A DNA stretch of 64,000 bases, taken from the NCBI GenBank assembly GCA_035048815.1, contig JAUCBN010000029.1, positions 18,096,501-18,160,500 on the forward strand. The letters are read 5' to 3'. The translations under genes and the position numbers were made by a program. This DNA comes from Abelmoschus esculentus. Lineage: Eukaryota; Streptophyta; Magnoliopsida; Malvales; Malvaceae. The notes below the pieces were generated by a model, which saw nothing but the letters and a program-made list of their open reading frames with translations, did not search any database and was not told the DNA's origin. Below are positions 46,608 through 58,972 of this stretch, piece by piece (within the stretch, counting starts at the first letter, position 1; each line of letters opens with the position of its first letter).

Positions 46608-48700
46608 TGTAACATTCTAAACCCGAATGTCACATTTGGGCCACAAACCCAACCAGTTCTCAATTTTTTTTCTCTCATTTTTAAATCCAATTAAACAACA
46701 TCATATGTCTCGTCATAAATAATAAAACAAGTTATCGAAATACAAAGTAGTTTAACAATTTTAAAATAGTTAAGAGCTCCAAATATGGCTTAACAAAAAA
46801 ATTTGACCAATACAAATTAAATAAATAGAGTTACAATTACTGCAAAGGATCCTACAAATACATAGCCTACTACTTCTAGCAATTGTACTCTATCAACCGG
46901 TCAATTGTGTTCCGCCACGTCCATCCTTCTACTTAACTACACACGAAAACACATTCCGAACGTTGAGCTACAAAAATTCAGTGGATACATAACTTATCGA
47001 ATGTGCTTCAAGTGAATCATAACTATGCACATGCTAGATGAAATATGACAATATGATGTGAAGCAATGGCGCTACCGTAATCGTCTAAACACATAATATG
47101 ACAAATAACAACCAAAGTACAAAGTAAACAATTCAGAAGTGAGGCCCAATGTCACCCGACACTAGAGACCCACCCGACCAGGAATCTCATATCAGGTTGC
47201 TCGGAATCTAACATTGAGCTATATGCTCGAAATCTTGAATCAAGTTTTCAATTAGAATCTCGCATCGAAAGGGACTCAGAATCACACATCGAGCAAAGTC
47301 ATCACCCAAAATCTTATATCATATGGGCTTCAATACATCACCTGGAATCTCACATTGGATGACCTTTATTGTGTTGAAACACTTACACATTGGGTATCTG
47401 CATCCCACCATAAAAAGACGCAAACCACACAAAATGATCCACCACAAATCCTTAGACCACTCTATACAACAACCAAACAAAAACCAATCATACAAGGCAT
47501 AAACATCATATCATCATCATAAACACCAATTCCAAGTTTTAATATTCTTTTTATAGCTTAATTAACCCTTAGAAACCCGTAGCATAATTTATTGAACCTT
47601 CAAACTTAAACCTTAAAATCTTGGATAGATTTTTCTACCCGTACCGATACAAACCTCTTCGGTATCGATACCCCTCTTTACGTACCAATATGTACCCGCA
47701 TACCGATACCAAAATTATATTTGATGTAATTTACCAAACAAGGTGTATCGATACGCTTAACTAACGTACCAATACCCTATATATTGAGTATCGGTCCCAT
47801 GCCCATACCGATATACCTCTTGGTGTCGATACTCAAAGTGATCACTTAAATCTAAATTAGCGCACCGGTAACAATACTCCTTGGTTGTACTGATACCTCT
47901 GAGAGCAATTGCACATCTTAACAGAGAGGCGTACCATTACTGATACTCAAGTTATGAGTATCATTATCGGAGCCCAAAAACGCAGTTTGCTTTGAAATTC
48001 TTTATTCTGACCTTAAATACATTCTTAAAAATCTAAGAACGTTTCTACATATTATTGGGAGTATTTAGGTGAGTTTAAAATAAGTTTTAGACCATAACAA
48101 TGTCCAAGCGATAATTCATCACTGATACATTCAAGTTCTAGACCTCAACCATAGCTCAACATATATCAATCAACATGCCATAAGAATGATGCACATGAAA
48201 CTACATGACTCGAGAGTGTATTAGCCTTAAGCAAGCTATTAAAACTATACAGTGAATCCTCCTAGGCTTTCTCCTTGCCCAAGCTTGAAGGAGGTTCTCC
48301 TTACTCCCTCAATACAAAGAATGATTACCAAGAGGTTACTACCATCCTATTTAGATGATTTAAAGAATCTTAAAAACGAACTCCTAACTCAACAAGAGCT
48401 CCCAAGAACCCAACCACATTTTCTTCAACAAAACTTCAATAAAACCTCGTCTCCCACCATTTTTTATCAAACTTACCTGAGCTGAAAAATCTTCCCTCAA
48501 CTAACCAAATATACTAAATTAAACTCCCGTGTCAATTAACCAATTATCATACTACACTTAAGTCATCATCCAAACTCAAGCCCAAACTAAACCCCTAAAC
48601 CCAACAACATTTCTAAGGTCTAAACACAAGGCCCATTATCTTGAACTAACAATACACCAAGTCTCAAAATCTAGATCGTGATATCTAATATCAAATCAAA
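46608..48700 (-). mobile_element. Long Gypsy-type LTR (solo or truncated element), reverse orientation
   Basis: Read on the minus strand it matches the LTR at the right edge of the window: multiple GGTATCGATAC/GTACCGATAC words (47640-47950), a subrepeat region, TTTTGTAGCTCAACGTTCGGAATGTGTTTTCGTG near 46940-46980, TGTAATTGTAACTC, and the 3' terminus ...TAGAATGTTACA at 46608. No PBS or coding sequence is next to the terminus, so it looks like a solo LTR. The 5' boundary near 48.7 kb is approximate. Confidence 0.7.
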
Positions 48701-49450
48701 ATTAATCGATTAATAAATCAAACATCAATAATTATTCGATAATAAAATTTAAGAGTTAAAAGCCTAAATAAACACCAACCCTTCGTACATATCAACCACC
48801 ATATTTTGTTATGGGATCTCATAGAGATTGAAATAGGGAAAGATTTGACAAGATGACAGAAGCTAACAATTGTACCTAAATAAAAATATACTGTGTGTAA
48901 GGTGTTCATTTAGATTTCTGATTAGATTTAAAATTTTCAGTTTAGTAATTCATGACTGGTGTTTGATTTAAAATTTTTAGATATTTGAATATTTAAAGTT
49001 TAAAGTTATGATATGATTTAAGTTTTTTTGAATTTGATGGTACCATCCATAAAAATTTTAAATTTTTTATATATAACTAAAACAAAATTGAATATAATAA
49101 AATTTATATACATTAAAAATTAAATTTTTGGATATTCACATATCTTATTCAAATATAAAGTAATTATCTCGATCTAAATTTTTTTAAAATTTTATCTAAA
49201 CTATGTAAGAATTAAAAGATAAATTATATATCTAAATTTTCGAATTAAATCAACAAATAATCAAATCAAATAATTTGTCACACCCACACCTATCCGTACG
49301 TAAAGGTGTGACCTTTTGATTTTGCTTACACTATAAATTCAATCATTTAATCATTGATTTATGATATAATTTCTTTTGTCATTTTATTTTATTTTTTCTT
49401 TCTCCTTTTTTTTAAATGAACCCGTGCAAGTTGTTGGTCCTTTCCTTGGA
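48701..49450. other. AT-rich spacer
   Basis: No gene is seen. At 49270-49315 a short inverted pair CACACC...GGTGTGACC forms a hairpin. The right part is the distal promoter of the ACC synthase gene. Confidence 0.35.
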
Positions 49451-49656
49451 GTAAAAATCTTCTGCCTCTGTCTCCTTTGAAAATTTATTAAAAAATTAAA
49501 TTTTAAACCTTAACCTTTATTTTTTATATCCTAAACCTTAAATCATATATAAAAAAATACACCATACCCTTAATTCCTTAAACCCTGACCCTAAACCCTC
49601 TATTTTAAAGTAAAAGCATAAATGAGAGCATAAAAAAGAGTAGACAATTTGTACCC
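49451..49656 (-). mobile_element. MITE copy (M-family) in the ACS promoter
   Basis: The orientation and word order match M2 and M3: GTAAAAATCTTCTGCCTCTG at the left, then TTTATATCCTAAACCTTAAATC, AATTCCTTAAACCCTGACCC, CCCTCTATTTTAAAG, and a right end of AGTAGACAATTTGTACCC. I found no clear 9-bp target duplication, so the copy may be older or its ends may be eroded. The right end falls about 17 bp upstream of the probable TATA box of the ACC synthase gene. Confidence 0.65.
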
Positions 49657-49672
49657 TTTTGCGTCAAAATCT

Positions 49673-49682
49673 TATATATAAA
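49673..49682 (+). promoter_or_regulatory. TATA box of the ACC synthase gene
   Basis: TATATATAAA lies 95 bp before the ATG at 49777. It is the only good TATA box close to this start, so transcription probably begins near 49705-49715. Confidence 0.6.
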
Positions 49683-49776
49683 AAGCCTACACTTTCACAA
49701 ATGTTGATGTCCCAACCCCTTCTCTTCTCTGTTTTTCCCTGTCTTCGAACTGGATTGTAATAAATTCCATAAAGAA

Positions 49777-51283
49777 ATGGGTCTAGAGATCGAGCAACAG
49801 CAACAGTCAGTTGAACTATCAAAAGTGGCAGTGTCCAAAACTCACGGAGAAGACTCTCTGTATTTTGCTGGCTGGAAAGCATACGAGGGAAACCCTTACG
49901 ATCAAGCAGATAACCAGTCGGGTGTCATACAGATGGGGCTAGCTGAAAATCAAGTGGGTAAACTAAACTAAACTAAACGAACCATTTTAAGACAATAATC
50001 TGCATGTTGTAAGAGTACTGAACTGGTGTTTTTTCCCTTGTTCCTCGGAACAGGTTTCATTTGATTTGCTGGAGAAGTACATGGAACAACATCCCGATGC
50101 ATGGAGAGCTCCTGGTTTTAGAGAAAACGCTTTGTTTCAAGACTACCATGGTCTCAAATCATTCCGACAGGCAATGGCGAGATTCATGGAGCAAATTAGA
50201 GGGGGGAGAGTGAGATTCGAGCCTGATAGAATCGTGCTAACTGCAGGCGCAACTGCTGCCAATGAGATTCTGACGTTCATATTGGCAGATCCTGGTGATG
50301 CTTTGCTTGTTCCGACTCCGTATTATCCGGGGTAAGAATCCGACACTTATTGACAAGGTTAAGCAAAATTCAACTCGACTCGAATATTCTTGTTTAAACT
50401 GAAGCTCATTTCATTCAGATTTGACAGAGATCTGAGGTGGAGGTCTGGTGTGAAAATTGTCCCAATCCATTGCGATAGCTCGAACAATTTCCAAGTTACA
50501 CCCGAAGCACTCGAAGCTGCCTATGAACGAGCAAAATCCATGAACATGACCGTGAGGGGAGTTCTCATCACGAACCCTTCCAACCCTTTGGGCTCGACGA
50601 TTCAAGGATCGGTCCTCGAGAAGATTCTTGATTTCACTGTACGTAAAAACATCCACCTCGTCTCCGATGAAATCTACTCCGGCTCGACGTTCTCACCGTC
50701 GGAATTTGTAAGCATTGCCGAGATTGTCCGGAATCGAGGCTATAAAGGGGCCGAGACCGAGAGAGTTCACATTGTTTACAGTCTCTCTAAAGATCTCGGC
50801 CTCCCCGGATTTCGAGTGGGAACGATATATTCCTACAACGACAACGTCGTGACAACGGCACGGCGGATGTCGAGTTTCACTTTGATTTCTTCCCAAACTC
50901 AACATCTCTTGGCCTGCATGTTGTCTAACAAGGAATTAACCGAAAACTACATAAATTTGAACCGAGAGAGGCTCGGAAAGCGGTACCAAACGATCGTCGA
51001 CGGGTTGAAGAAAGCCGGGATCGAGTGCTTGAAAGGCAATGCCGGGTTGTTTTGTTGGATGAATTTGAGTCCATTTCTGGATGAACCGACTTGGGAAGGC
51101 GAATTGACCCTTTGGAAGATTATCTTAAACGAAGTGAGACTCAATATCTCGCCGGGATCTTCATGCCATTGCTCTGAACCAGGATGGTTTAGGGTCTGTT
51201 TTGCCAACATGAGTGAGCAAACTCTTGGAGTTGCATTGGAAAGAATTCATAATTTCATGCATCAAAGGAAGAACTCACGGTAA
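49777..51283 (+). CDS. ACS7: 1-aminocyclopropane-1-carboxylate synthase, ACS7 type
   Basis: Three exons (49777-49953, 50054-50331, 50419-51283) join to 439 residues. It is a PLP-dependent fold-type I enzyme that turns S-adenosylmethionine into ACC, usually the rate-limiting step of ethylene synthesis, in the cytosol. Motifs in order: HGEDSLYFAGWKAY, GLAENQVSFDLLE, GATAANEILTF, PTPYYPGFDRDLRWR, NPSNPLG, VSDEIYSG, and the PLP lysine K276 in YSLSKDLGLPGFRVG. The C-terminus stops soon after FANMSEQTL...HNFMHQRKNSR. It lacks the serine-rich tail with CDPK and MAPK sites and the ETO1-binding motif, which places it in type III with Arabidopsis ACS7. Stability is then controlled differently from types I and II. 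The M-family MITE sits just upstream of its TATA box. Confidence 0.95.
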
Positions 51284-51305
51284 TAGAAAATTATATACGT
51301 ATAAC

Positions 51306-52014
51306 TTATCACATCAGTTATAGTCTCATCCAATCATAACCATATTTTTATCACTATTTTTAATGTGACCATGTCATTTTTTTTCACCTAATGAATCTTC
51401 ACTCATTTTTTATATCATTTAAAAATATATATTTTTGAAAGTTAGATCAATTACATAAATAATTAGTGGTGGAATGAGTGTTTTAATTGATTAGGGACTA
51501 CATATGATGTGACGAGCCGGACCCATGATATAATCTCTCCAGTAAATCAAGGCTTTAAATAGTCGTTATTATCTGCAATAACATATGTTCTTTAAAAAAT
51601 TTACGATTATGATATTTGTAGTGATAATAATAATATTTATTATGTCTACAATTATAATTACAATAGCCATAATCGCAATTTAAATCTCTACCATAAATCA
51701 ATAGTTTTTTTAGGATTTTTCGGGACGAATTTGACGTTTTGTGTAATTAAAAATGTAAAGTTTATGTATATTTTGTGTTTAGGTGTCAAGTGATTATATC
51801 ATGGGCCCGACTCGTTATGTCATTTGTGGTTTCTAACTAATAAAAACTACTCATTCATCACACTAGTCATTCATATATTAATCTAATTTCCAGAAAATAT
51901 ATTTTAAAATGACATAAAAAAATAAGTGAAGATTCATTGATTGAGAAAAATAACTTAAAAAATTATGGTGAGGTGGGTTGTTATGATTAGATGAGATCAT
52001 AAGTGATGTGGTAA
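51306..52014. repeat. 0.7-kb foldback downstream of ACS7
   Basis: The two arms (about 51306-51545 and 51795-52014) are inverted copies along their length. Matching pairs include TCTCATCCAATCATAAC with the complement of GTTATGATTAGATGAGA; AATGAATCTTCACTCATT with the complement of AAGTGAAGATTCATTGA; and GAGCCGGACCCATGATATAATC with the complement of GATTATATCATGGGCCCGACTC. The centre is about 250 bp. Relatives of one arm occur at 27.9-28.1 and 44.9-45.1 kb. It is probably a large foldback MITE or two insertions head to head. Confidence 0.65.
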
Positions 52015-54701
52015 ACAAGATCCATAATATAATTTCTCCTGATTAAGGAATGAAAAAGAAAAAAATGTTTTCATTGGGTCTTGAGTTCATAATTTAAGAA
52101 AAATAAGAATATCAATCGAAAGCTTTAATCATATGTTCCAGAGATTATTTTAGATATTTGATTAACAAGTATTATACTATAGATTGAATATAGTTGATTG
52201 GATCTTCATGTGGTGTTATCTAGTCGACTGAATGAAAAAAAAAAAAAAAAACTTGACTTTTCAAAACGGCCAATAATGTCATAACATTTTCAAATATATT
52301 CAATTAAGGGCTTAATATTTTGAAAAAGTCACATAAAGTCCTAATAGCTTTAGCCTTATTGATAAGGATCTAACATTTTCAAATATATTCAAATGATAGC
52401 CCTTATTTGAAAATATTTTGAAAATGTTAGACCATTATTGGAGTAAAACCCTTATTTGAGTTTATACAAAAATGTTGGGAAATTTTAAGTTATGGCAGGT
52501 TAAAATGAGGGTAAAATGAGACACAATTGAAATTATTATAAAAGTTTAAAAATTTCGAATATCGATTTTTGGTATATATTGAATTTCTTATAATAAGTAC
52601 AAAAATTTCGGTATATACCAAATTTTTTACAAAAAAATATAAAATTTTCGAAAATATTCAAAATTCTTACTAGTTACATTACAACCTCATTTTAATCTGC
52701 CTCAGTCTTTGTGTTAGAAAAACCCAAAAATGCTACATCCTTATTTGAACATTTTTAATAACACTAGAAAATATAGGTATTGAATTGCAATTTTTTCTAC
52801 AAGAGGGACTTAAAACCATTAATTTATTATATATTTGAATTATTATTTAATTCAAGCAATAAATGTGCTTAGTTTTTTGAATCCTTAGCTAAAACACAAT
52901 CACTTCTTCTTTTGCTTAATAAAATTGGATACCATTACCAAACTAAGGAAAGAAGTCACATGATTTTGCCTAAAATTATAGACATAAATAATAAATTTAA
53001 TTTTATAAAAAATAAACAAATCATTTTAAAACTATAAAATATGATTAAAATATTAATTATTGAAACATGACATATTGCATTACTTTTTAAAAGAAAATAT
53101 ATAACAAATAATCTACGATTCTAAATAATGATCGGATTATTTTAAAAAATTAGATTCGGTAATCTTTTCAATTATATAAATTATATCTTTTAATTTCACT
53201 TATTCGTTTTATGGCGAATTTCTGAAGTTATTGTCATTATTGTTTTTAAAATAGTTTGCAGTCTTTTTTTTTAATCTTTGGTAGTTCAAAAATTAATAAC
53301 TTATAATATATAACTCGAAACTAAAAATTATTTATTTTAAACGAGTCTAAATTTTGTATAGTTATAAAAATACAAATTTTATTTTTGGATTTATCTTGTA
53401 GAATTTTGATGATTTTTCAAGGTCATTAGCTACCAAATTTTAATAACTTTTTATTAATTATTTTTTTCTACTTTGGGTCCAACACATAATTAAGCTGCAC
53501 CATTAACACTAAGCTTGATTAGGTTATACTAATAATAATTAGATACTTTCTTAGACAAATAAAAATCTTCCATTCTTTTAGTGTTTTTATTCATATCTCA
53601 CATTAAAAATTAGATTTAGATTTTAAGGTTTAATGTTAAAATTTATAAAATTTAAGATAAAATATAGTTTTAGGTATAAAATCTAAATTTTTAATTTAAT
53701 TTTTATTATTAAAACATGAAAAATATTTTTGTCCTTATTAGACTATTGATTGCATGGCTTGATTTTTATATATGTATATATTATAATAAGGAAAAACATA
53801 TAATTATTAGATTGATAAGATGTTTTTCTGGGTACATAATTGATTTATAAGATATTTTTTGTGGTAATTGATTAAATTGATAAGATGTTGTATTGAACTT
53901 CACTTAACAACGAACCGTCGGTCCATTAACAGAATTAATTAAATCATTTAGTGTTACCAAAAAATAAAAAAACGGCGAGATTAGTGGAGTGATTAGACCT
54001 TTCTTTTATTTGTAATGCACTCGTTCGATGATTAACTGATAATAAAATATATCAATTAGAGGTGAGTAAAATTCGACTCGACTTAAAAAATTAATTTTTT
54101 AATTTTGTGTTATTCAAATCAAATTGAATAATTTTAAAAAATTTTGATTTAGAGTTGAGTTCAAATTTTCAAAGTTCGAGTTATTTGAAAAATAAAATAA
54201 CTCGAATTTTTTTAAGATTTAATTATATATTTAGTCCCTGTAATTTTATTTTTAGTTTTATTTCAGTCATATATTTTCTTTTTCTTTTTATCTTTTAATT
54301 TTCTTTTTTTACGATACGGTTACTTTCATATTTACTTTTATTTTATTTAATGTAATTTTTATTTTAAATTTTATATTATGTTATTTAAATTATATTATTA
54401 ATTTTATATTTTTTTTAATTTATATATTTATTTTATTATATTTAATTTATCATTATTTTTGACCTCACCTTGGCCTTATCTATATAAGAAAAAAAATTTT
54501 AACGAGGTTCGTAATTTAATAAAATGATATATTCATACCTCATGTATATAATAATAATAATAATTATTATTATTATTATTCAAAATATTATTTACGCATG
54601 TAAAAAGTAATATGAAAAATATGTATGTAAATATAAAGATAAAATCGTTTAAATTTAAATCTAAATATATTATAGTATTATAAATAGTATAATTAAAATT
54701 T
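52015..54701. other. AT-rich spacer
   Basis: No gene is seen. A poly-A run of 18 lies near 52228. At 52260-52460 the word AACATTTTCAAATATATTCAA occurs twice and then in inverted form (TTGAAAATATTTTGAAAATGTTA), forming another small foldback. At 54057-54190 is a TCGACTCGAC repeat of the 44326 family. At 54548-54580 is an AATAATAATAATTATTATTATT palindromic microsatellite. Confidence 0.4.
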
Positions 54702-55031
54702 TTATATAAAATTCAGAGTATTGAAATATGATATGTGGTGTTGCCTCGACATCATCTGTTGCGGTATCAGTTTCTTCCTTAGGATCTGCTTCTGTTGATT
54801 TTTTCTCTTTAGATGTTTTGCGTTTGAGTCCTCGTTATCTGTTTTCTTAGATTTCTGATTTGATGCCGTAACAGGTATCTCAGAGTCTTTTAATTGTAGT
54901 CCACTTCTGGTCGTTATTACTTTGCATTGCTCATGTGGATCTGTTTTAGCGACTTCAATGTCGCTTCGTAGACCTCCAATAGGTTCGTTATTCATCAGCT
55001 GTGCAATCTGTCCTTGTAACGCTCCAAAATG
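54702..55031 (-). pseudogene. Retroelement gag C-terminal fragment
   Basis: The minus-strand frame reads GALQGQIAQLMNNEPIGGLR, SDIEVAKTDPHEQCKVITTRSG, then lysine-rich sequence ending at 54702. The IAQL...GGLPSDTE...K..EQCKAITLRSG pattern is the end of gag in plant Gypsy elements of the Athila/Tat lineages. Nothing upstream or downstream extends it into a full gag or pol, so it is an isolated piece. Confidence 0.7.
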
Positions 55032-55848
55032 AGCTTAGAAGTTAATGGACCGGTTTAACCTAGTTTGGGATTAAATACTTAAAAAAATGTTTTTAATTAA
55101 AATAAATTAAGGAAAAATATTCTAAAATCTTTAATTAATATATATTTGATTTTGGTCAAATCGATTCAAAAATTGACCCTTGAATCGTTAGTATTTTGAA
55201 ATTAGTTACCTTTTTGTAAAAACTGAAAATTTGAGGATAATTTCATAAAACAAGCTAAAACTTTGAATATTTAAGGGGCTTTAGTCCAATTATAACCCTA
55301 ACTGGTCTAGACTTTATAAATTTTAATTAATTAAGCTCAAAATATATTTTAAACCAAATAACTTAATTAAACTTATTTTTTAACTCTAAAACCCTTTTTA
55401 ATATCCTAAACCTAATATATTTTTTAAATTTTTATTTTCCCTCACTGGAGTAGCCGTTCTACTACTTTTCAAGGTAAATTTTTTTTTATCTAATTTCATT
55501 TTAAATATGAATGATTTAATTTATTAAATTATTTTCAATTAGGATTAAATTAATATAGTATATAAGTTTTAAGACTAAAATTGTTATTATACTAAGCCTT
55601 CCTTTTAATTTTAATGACCCATTTGTAAAAAAAAGTTTAATTGAATGATTAAATTATTAATTTTAAAAGAATAATGGTATATTTATATATTTTACCCAAG
55701 TAACAAATACCGTGTAATTATTGGGGGGTTCCGATCTTTATAAAAACCAAACAAGCGAACGCCACGTGAAAGCCGGAGGCTAAAAAGTTCATCGTCGGCG
55801 AAGAAAGGCGGAAACCTAAGATCGGAGGTTTAATCGGAGATATCAACC
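55032..55848. other. Spacer and promoter of the SNF7 gene
   Basis: AT-rich DNA without a gene up to about 55700. The 5' UTR of the next gene probably begins near 55760; CGCCACGTGAAAG at 55759-55771 includes a G-box core CACGTG. Confidence 0.4.
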
Positions 55849-58044
55849 ATGTTGAACCGGCTTTTCGGAAAACCCAAGCAGGAAGCGGCTAATACTTTAA
55901 CAACCTTAGACAAATTAAATGAGGTATTTTCTTGGATTATTCTTTTCTAATGTGGAATTCATTTGCTTTTCTCTAAATGTTCGGTTAATTATGTTGCTGG
56001 ATTTGTTGTGATTTGATTTATCAGTCAATAGCTGATGTGATATTGCTGTCAGATGGATTTGCTTTAAGTTGTTTGATTATATTCTGGATTAAAGAAAAAG
56101 AATCTCTATCTTTCATTGTACATGAAAATTCCTTGTCTGTTCTCACTAGAATTTGAATCATAATAGTTACTACTGGTTGAGTATTATGGATTTGCTTGTT
56201 CCGTGAATTGCAGATTATGTATTTGTTTTCCTCTGATTAAATTACATTGTTTCTCTTCTGCACTATGCTTATAATCGGAACCTTGTATTCATTTCCATCA
56301 CGCAGACGCTTGAAATGCTGGAGAAAAAGGAGAAAGTACTTCTGAAAAAGGCTGCTGCGGAGGTCGAGAAGGCCAAGGAATTCGCCAAGTCGAGAAACAA
56401 GAGAGGTATGGTTTCAATGCCTATGTTATGCACAAATATGTTTGTTTTTCCGATTGTTGCACGATTTTCTCTGTTGAAGAAGTACATATCAAGTTTTGGA
56501 ACTTTCCGGCATCTGATGTAGTAAATATGGTAGTTTTCATGATTGATTTCTTATAGAGATTAGAGGGTTTTATGCTCTTTTTATCAAATTATGGATAAAC
56601 AGTAATTTATGCTATAAGCTTTTTGTTAAATTAGTCTATTTTTGTAGCATTTTTCTGGATTTTTTAGGCTTAAGGGTGTAAGAAGCCCCTGAACTTTTTT
56701 TAGAGTGAAGAAACAACAGGATTTTATGATTGATTTTCTTATGGACCTTTTCTAGTATATCCCCCTGGGGCACTGAATTTTTCTTTTCATTCTATTTCCC
56801 TGAAGAAACAACAGGACATATTAGACTGAAGATGTCCCAAATTAAAGAATAAAAGAAACACAAATGCTTTGACATTGTTGCAAGTTTTGGTGTCTTTTGT
56901 TTTCCAATGATGTGAGTTCTTAACATTGTTTCGACATTGTGTCTTGTTCTAATGCCAGATTAACATTAACATATTAGACTGAATTTCTGATGTGTAATGT
57001 GCTTATGTCATGTGAACACATTCAAAGATATTGTCCTCGTGTGAAACAATTATTAATAGTTTAGTTTTTATCATTTTTCTTCATATATTCATTGATACTA
57101 CTTTTATGCAGCGGCGATACAATGCTTGAAGAGGAAGAGACTATATGAGCAGCAAATAGAGCAGCTTGGGAACTTCCAGCTTCGTGTTCATGATCAAGTG
57201 AGCTTTGGTTGTTTTCATGTTTTAAACATGTCCTAAGAGTATATTTTTTCTTCCAAAGTTTGATGTTGCTAGTGATGCTATAATTGTTTGTTCGTATCAA
57301 CCTCTACAGATGATAATGTTAGAAGGTGCTAAAGCCACAACCGAAACCGTAGATGCATTGAGAACTGGAGCAGCTGCAATGAAGGCAATGCAGAAAGCAA
57401 CGTATGTTACTTATATTTACCTGTATTGTGAGCTGAGAATTTTCTTTAGGGTTTGTCATTGTTTTTTGACCCGCTGTCCCCCATGCTTCATCTCACACCA
57501 TAATGTTGAAATGTGCTAACTTACAATTTGTGCTATGTATTTAGCTGTTGGTACTTATTCTAGGATCTTCATGAAGCATTAATCATAGATAGTGGCACTA
57601 TTTTACCGAAAATATCTTTCTTTGCAGGAACATAGATGATGTCGACAAAACAATGGACGAGATCAATGAACAAACCGAAAACATGAAACAGATTCAGGAA
57701 GCACTGTCAACCCCGATTGGAGCTGCAGCTGATTTTGATGAGGTTATTAATTACATTGAGTCGCGTTCACTATAGTGCTTTTGAGTCTTCTGCTTTTTTC
57801 TGTCTATCATTTATACACAACTAACAATGAGTCGAAATTGTTTAATGTTTAGGATGAATTGGAGGCAGAACTGGAAGAACTCGAAGGTGCTGAGTTGGAA
57901 GAAGAGCTTCTCCAACCTGCAACAACGGCTCCTGCAGCCCCAGTGCAAGTGCCTGCTGGCAGGCAACCAACTCGTCCTATTCCTCAAAAGCGCACAGCCG
58001 AGGAAGATGAACTTGCTGCTTTGCAGGCTGAGATGGCACTTTAA
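55849..58044 (+). CDS. SNF7: ESCRT-III core subunit SNF7/VPS32 (CHMP4)
   Basis: Six exons (55849-55923, 56306-56405, 57112-57197, 57310-57401, 57628-57742, 57853-58044) join to 219 residues, the normal length. The N-terminus MLNRLFGKPKQ is the amphipathic membrane-inserting start of SNF7. A basic helical hairpin follows (LEMLEKKEKVLLKKAAAEVEKAKEFA ... CLKRKRLYEQQIEQL), then MIMLEGAKATTETVDALRTGAAAMKAM, and an acidic C-terminal half (NIDDVDKTMDEINEQTENMK ... EDELAALQAEMAL) with the terminal helix bound by VPS4- and ALIX/BRO1-type partners. The protein polymerises on endosomes to bud and cut vesicles into multivesicular bodies. Arabidopsis has two such genes (VPS32.1 and VPS32.2). All splice sites are GT-AG. 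Confidence 0.94.
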
Positions 58045-58751
58045 GGTAATTCATTCATATTTGTACTATTAAAACTTGTCAAGAAATTTGTGTGTTTAAG
58101 GTTATGACAGACATCATACATAAAGATTGCTTGAACCAAGAGGAAGTATTTTGCTTCCTCTTTTCATGTCAACAACTGGTGGTCTTAATTAAAGTCTATT
58201 ATGGACACACTTCCATAACAATATTTGATACCTAGCTTTTTAAAATAGAGATGAAAAAAATAATTATTAAATGATTAAAATAAAATATAGTTAGCAGATT
58301 TTATTATTATAATAATAAATAAAATACGAGTAAGTAAACCAAAATTTTAAGAAAAAGACATTACCAAGATTTGAATCTTAATTAAAATAAAATTAAAATA
58401 TTTTTTTTCATATTAGCAGCTTTCCTGAAACATTTTAAGGAAATTATTCAAATAAAGTCCGAGTCTCCCTTTTCCTGTTTAAATCATTCGTGTACGAGTA
58501 TCGTTGGGCCTATTTCATGTCTTTAGAAATGTAAGACGTGAGATTGGATCCCTCTTAGAGAAAAGAATCAACTGAGGTTATATTATACTGTTAAAGGGGC
58601 AAGGGTTGTAAGGGATAAGGATCGTAAGACATCAAAGTAGCACAACCAGAAATAATTGAGGATGTTAAAGTTTTAGTTATCTATTAGGACTTATTGGTAC
58701 AAATTTTGAAAACGAAAATTCTTTTAAGGAGGAGAGAATTATAACAGAATA

Positions 58752-58972
58752 AAAATCATCTGTTTCTTTATCATGTCTCTTGTTGAAATTTTTTAAAAAT
58801 TTGAATTTTGAACTCTAACCTTTTTTTCTAAATCCTAAACCATACTCCTAAAAAGTAAACCCTACCCTTAATTCTCTGGATCCTAACCACAACCCCTAAC
58901 CTTAAACCTTAAACCCTCTAATTCGAAGCGGAGACACGAATAGAAGCATAAAAAAGAGACATCTATTTCCAC
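58752..58972 (-). mobile_element. MITE copy (M-family)
   Basis: The left end AAAATCATCTGTTTCTTTATC and the complement of the right end (GGTGGAAATAGATGTCTC) are related inverted repeats. The interior has AATCCTAAACCATACTCC, GTAAACCCTACCCTTAATTC, CCTTAAACCCTCTAATTCG and GGAGACACGAATAGAAGCATA, in the same order as M2. No clear target duplication was found. Confidence 0.65.

Noticed and set aside
47100..47420. CRISPR-like array from the repeated GGAATCTCA.ATC words
   Set aside because: Irregular spacing and plant LTR context. These are the tandem subrepeats of the Gypsy LTR.
48252..48485. 77-codon plus-strand frame
   Set aside because: It lies inside the reverse-oriented Gypsy LTR, which is non-coding.
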